From: Baffinella frigidus
Lineage: Eukaryota > Cryptophyceae > Cryptomonadales > Baffinellaceae
DNA length: 14,466 nt
Assembly (NCBI GenBank): GCA_026770585.1
Contig: MU646341.1
Span: 137,093 to 151,558 of the forward strand
Reading direction: 5' to 3'
Below, in pieces: positions 10,757 to 12,122 of the stretch. Position 1 is the first letter of the stretch; each line of letters begins with the position of its first letter. The position numbers were made by a program, and so were the translations under genes. The notes beneath the pieces were generated by a model. It was given only the letters and a program-made list of their open reading frames with translations. It was not told the DNA's origin and ran no database searches.

Positions 10757-12066
10757 CATATATGAAGGAACGTATATATATATATATATATATAAATATA
10801 TATGTATATATATATAGGGGGGGGGGGGACCTCCCGTCCGGAGAGGAACTCAAAGATGGCGTTGCCTTGCGGACAGTACCCAACCTGCCCCGGGATGTAG
10901 GGTTCAGTCACATGTCGTGATCAAGTTCATCTCCACAAAAGTATTAATTAATTGCTTTTGGCGCAACGAAATTTACTACACAAACGCCCTACTATTACTT
11001 TTATGAGCAAATCGTGTAGTAATTTTCGTTGCCGACAAGCAATTGATTAATACTTGTATGGAGATTAAAGTGAGTGAAACACCTTAGTGGGGGACCGGCG
11101 TGGTTGGAGATTCGTCGAGAGAAGTGAGTCGTCACGCGGGAGGGCACCCTCGCTCTCTTGCCTCACTCTTTTAAGACGCAGTCTAAAGTTGTCGCCCAGT
11201 TGACTTCACGTTTTTCAAGAGGCAGCCGTTTGACCAGAGCTTCGCCCCATGGCGGAGAGCCGCCATCTCGCAGCGGACGGCCGCCGTGCCTGCGAAGGCG
11301 CCTGGCGCTGCCCGGGTTTCTCTTTCAAGAGAAGTGAGTGGTCACGCGGGAGGGCAACCTCGCTCTCTTGCCTCTCTCTTGACATCGAGAGAGAGGGAGG
11401 GAAACACGAGACAAGAAAGGACAGCTAAGAGAGGGGGGCAACCTCGACCTCTTCTCACTCTTGACGACTCACATCAAGCGAGAGAGGGAGAAAAAAAAAG
11501 GAGGACAGACAAGAGAGGGGGACAACCGAATTCGTCTCAGTGCTCACAGATTTTTGGCTCACTCATCTCCAGGCTTGATAGTTCTAAAGAAGAAGAAGAA
11601 GAAAGACAACTTCCCCAAAGAGCTGATCGGAGGAGGCGGTTCATACAGCCTAGCTCTGCCCCACTCGAGTTCCCCGACTTTTCTCAAGTTGACATCCTGG
11701 GTGTGCGGTACAAACCCGTCAACTTTTGAGCGGGAAAGAGCACCGGCTGATTGGTGAGACAAAAAATATATTTGCGAGACAAAAAAAAATGACAGGCAAG
11801 AGCGGGGGACAACCTCCCCTGGTTACGATGGGAGCTTCAAAGCTCTTCACCTGGTTGATATCCAACAGGGTTCCCTTCGTCGCCCGCTGTGTGGGGTGAG
11901 ACACGAGAGGGATTCGTCTAGACAACCTCCCCGAAGAGCTGATCGGAAGAAGCGCTGTCGACGTTGAGCCCCCCGGGCTGAACCAGCTCAACTGGGGCTA
12001 GAAGATGAGTAGTTTGGAACTTGGAACTTGGAACTTGGACCTCTAAACCCTAAACCCTAGAGAGAG

Positions 12067-12122
<56 letters not shown>

